A stretch of DNA of 64,000 nt from positions 62,001 through 126,000 of the forward strand of contig JABABD010000009.1 in NCBI GenBank assembly GCA_014238425.1. The letters are read 5' to 3'. A program made the position numbers and the translations under genes. Positions 62,924-64,000 of this stretch are shown here, one piece after another. Origin of the DNA: Flavobacteriaceae bacterium. GTDB taxonomy: Bacteria > Bacteroidota > Bacteroidia > Flavobacteriales > Flavobacteriaceae. Each line of letters opens with the position of its first letter. The stretch's first letter is position 1. Under the pieces are notes generated by a model, which saw only the letters and a program-made list of their open reading frames with translations, was not told the DNA's origin and ran no database searches.

Positions 62924-64000
62924 CTAATCCAAATAATTAACAATAGCTTTTAGCGCTGAATCTATATTATTTTTATAATCTTCTACATTTGGTTCGGCAC
63001 CTAATTCTGGAGCTATCCATTTTCTACTATCGTTAGAATTAAATCCTCCCTGCCAATAGTTATTTGAAACACTAGCATACATTCTACTATAAGGCAATTG
63101 AAACATATTACCTTCTGCAATAAAGTTTGGTCGAGTACCAGTAGGCTCACCAACAAATATTGCTTCCGACCATTTATCTAGAGCTGCAATAGGCGGCATA
63201 GTAGCAGAAAAAGTATTTCTGCCAATAATGACAAATAGTTTCCCCTTTTTGTTATAACTAGATTTTAACATTTTTTTGACTAAAGACCTTCCTAATTGTG
63301 CATTTCCGCCATTATTCAGCCTGACGTCTATAACAATAGCCTTTGCTTTATTATCTCTTGCGTTTTTTAAAAATCTATCGGTAAAACCTGCCATCGGCTC
63401 ATTTTCCATATCTCGCATGTTATTTATTTGTACATACATCAAATTCTCTTTTTTTAGATATTGCATCCAAAAAGTAGTATTTGGTTTTTTTAGGTAAAGT
63501 GGAATTGGGTTTTTTGAACTGCTATTCATATGAAACCAATCATCTGGGGCAATACTAGACATAACCGAAGGATTCATAACCATATTAGGCTTTATTGTAT
63601 GCTGAGTTAGTTTGCCTTTTTCACCTCTCAATAAAACTTTAACATTACCAGGATCCTTCAATATTCCTTTGCCTTGTAATAACTCTGGAGATCTAAGAAG
63701 CCAAGGTAATTGCCATTTTAATTGAAAATCATTATCGAGTCCAGTAACTGGTGTTTGCTTAAACATTCGATATATGTCGTTAGTATTAAAGTCACCAATT
63801 TTCACCACCTCTTTCCCGACTAAACTCGAATACGGATTAGAAGCTGCCCTAATAAATAATTTGTCTTTGAAATAGTAAAATTCTACTGGCAACATATTAT
63901 AAACATAGTTTAAAGCATTTCCAAACATAGGGTTTGCGTAAGAATGACTATCCATAGCTAAGGCTCCTATTTCAGAAAACTTAGTCATTATTTGATTTGT
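62924..64000 (-). CDS. S41-family peptidase, N-terminus outside the window
   Basis: About 359 codons are visible. The frame stays open to the window edge and the first in-frame ATG (63988) is probably internal, since the family needs more N-terminal sequence. It has a GHS-like DSHSYANPMF, a PDZ-like segment (ASNPYSSLVGKEVVKIGDFN) and the S41 core VIDVRLNNGGNAQLGRSLVK. The Ser-containing loop reads GRNTFSATMPPIA and GEPTGTRPNF is the downstream glycine-rich motif. Catalytic Ser is likely in NTFSATM. It belongs to the same transcription unit as the serine hydrolase downstream on the minus strand. Confidence 0.8.
   Translation of the reverse strand, partial: TNQIMTKFSEIGALAMDSHSYANPMFGNALNYVYNMLPVEFYYFKDKLFIRAASNPYSSLVGKEVVKIGDFNTNDIYRMFKQTPVTGLDNDFQLKWQLPWLLRSPELLQGKGILKDPGNVKVLLRGEKGKLTQHTIKPNMVMNPSVMSSIAPDDWFHMNSSSKNPIPLYLKKPNTTFWMQYLKKENLMYVQINNMRDMENEPMAGFTDRFLKNARDNKAKAIVIDVRLNNGGNAQLGRSLVKKMLKSSYNKKGKLFVIIGRNTFSATMPPIAALDKWSEAIFVGEPTGTRPNFIAEGNMFQLPYSRMYASVSNNYWQGGFNSNDSRKWIAPELGAEPNVEDYKNNIDSALKAIVNYLD

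Overview
The window looks like the chromosome of a marine-type Flavobacteriia (Bacteroidota) bacterium. The evidence is the low G+C content, many secreted proteins ending in type IX secretion (T9SS) sorting tails, SNC/SCS-type lipoboxes, LytTR and LuxR/PAS regulators, and Bacteroidota-style surface repeat proteins. I do not assign a genus.

Layout. 1-14.8 kb holds the end of a VCBS/FG-GAP repeat protein, a membrane AraC regulator, and a run of mostly exported enzymes: alpha/beta hydrolase, VOC protein, S41 peptidase, HEXXH protein, erythromycin-esterase-like protein and M16 peptidase. A single small SRPBCC gene is followed by an attC-like hairpin. 14.9-22.1 kb holds a LytS-type kinase and LytTR regulator pair, then three cell-surface proteins. 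The first is a 17-residue-repeat adhesin-like protein, preceded by three direct repeats with exact 21-bp phasing. 22.2-27.9 kb is a segment bounded by a 47-bp direct repeat of the trxB 3' end. It holds a broken oligopeptide-ABC ATPase gene and a 1621-residue T9SS multidomain protein. Intact trxB follows.

29.3-56.2 kb is an apparently complete extracellular contractile injection system (eCIS) of the Afp/PVC/AlgoCIS type, all on the + strand. The order is cap (DUF4255), unknown partner, sheath, two tube proteins, a 52-residue DUF5908-like protein, LysM baseplate protein, VgrG-like spike, PAAR tip, gp25, baseplate J, Afp12-like protein, a large PKD protein, tape measure, cargo region and AAA+ ATPase. 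The cargo region carries two DUF4157 (eCIS core) proteins with a shared N-terminal leader. The first ends in what I read as an L,D-transpeptidase-like cysteine domain. The second is a 1380-residue protein with a hydrophobic helical section and an AT-rich C-terminal HNH-like toxin module. A TPR gene placed like an immunity gene follows it immediately. A LuxR/PAS regulator with two tandem ATCCCC-type motifs upstream lies after the cluster, and the same half-site forms a palindrome before the first eCIS gene.

56.5-64 kb holds the regulator, an LTxxQ secreted protein with a putative barrel protein, a NeuD-type acyltransferase next to a PaaK-like adenylating enzyme, and two minus-strand genes (serine hydrolase and truncated S41 peptidase). 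No rRNA, tRNA, CRISPR array, transposase or integrase was seen.

The most interesting part is the cargo end of the eCIS: two effector candidates with different proposed targets (cell wall and nucleic acid), a shared possible loading leader, adjacent candidate immunity genes, and a composition break marking a swapped toxin module.
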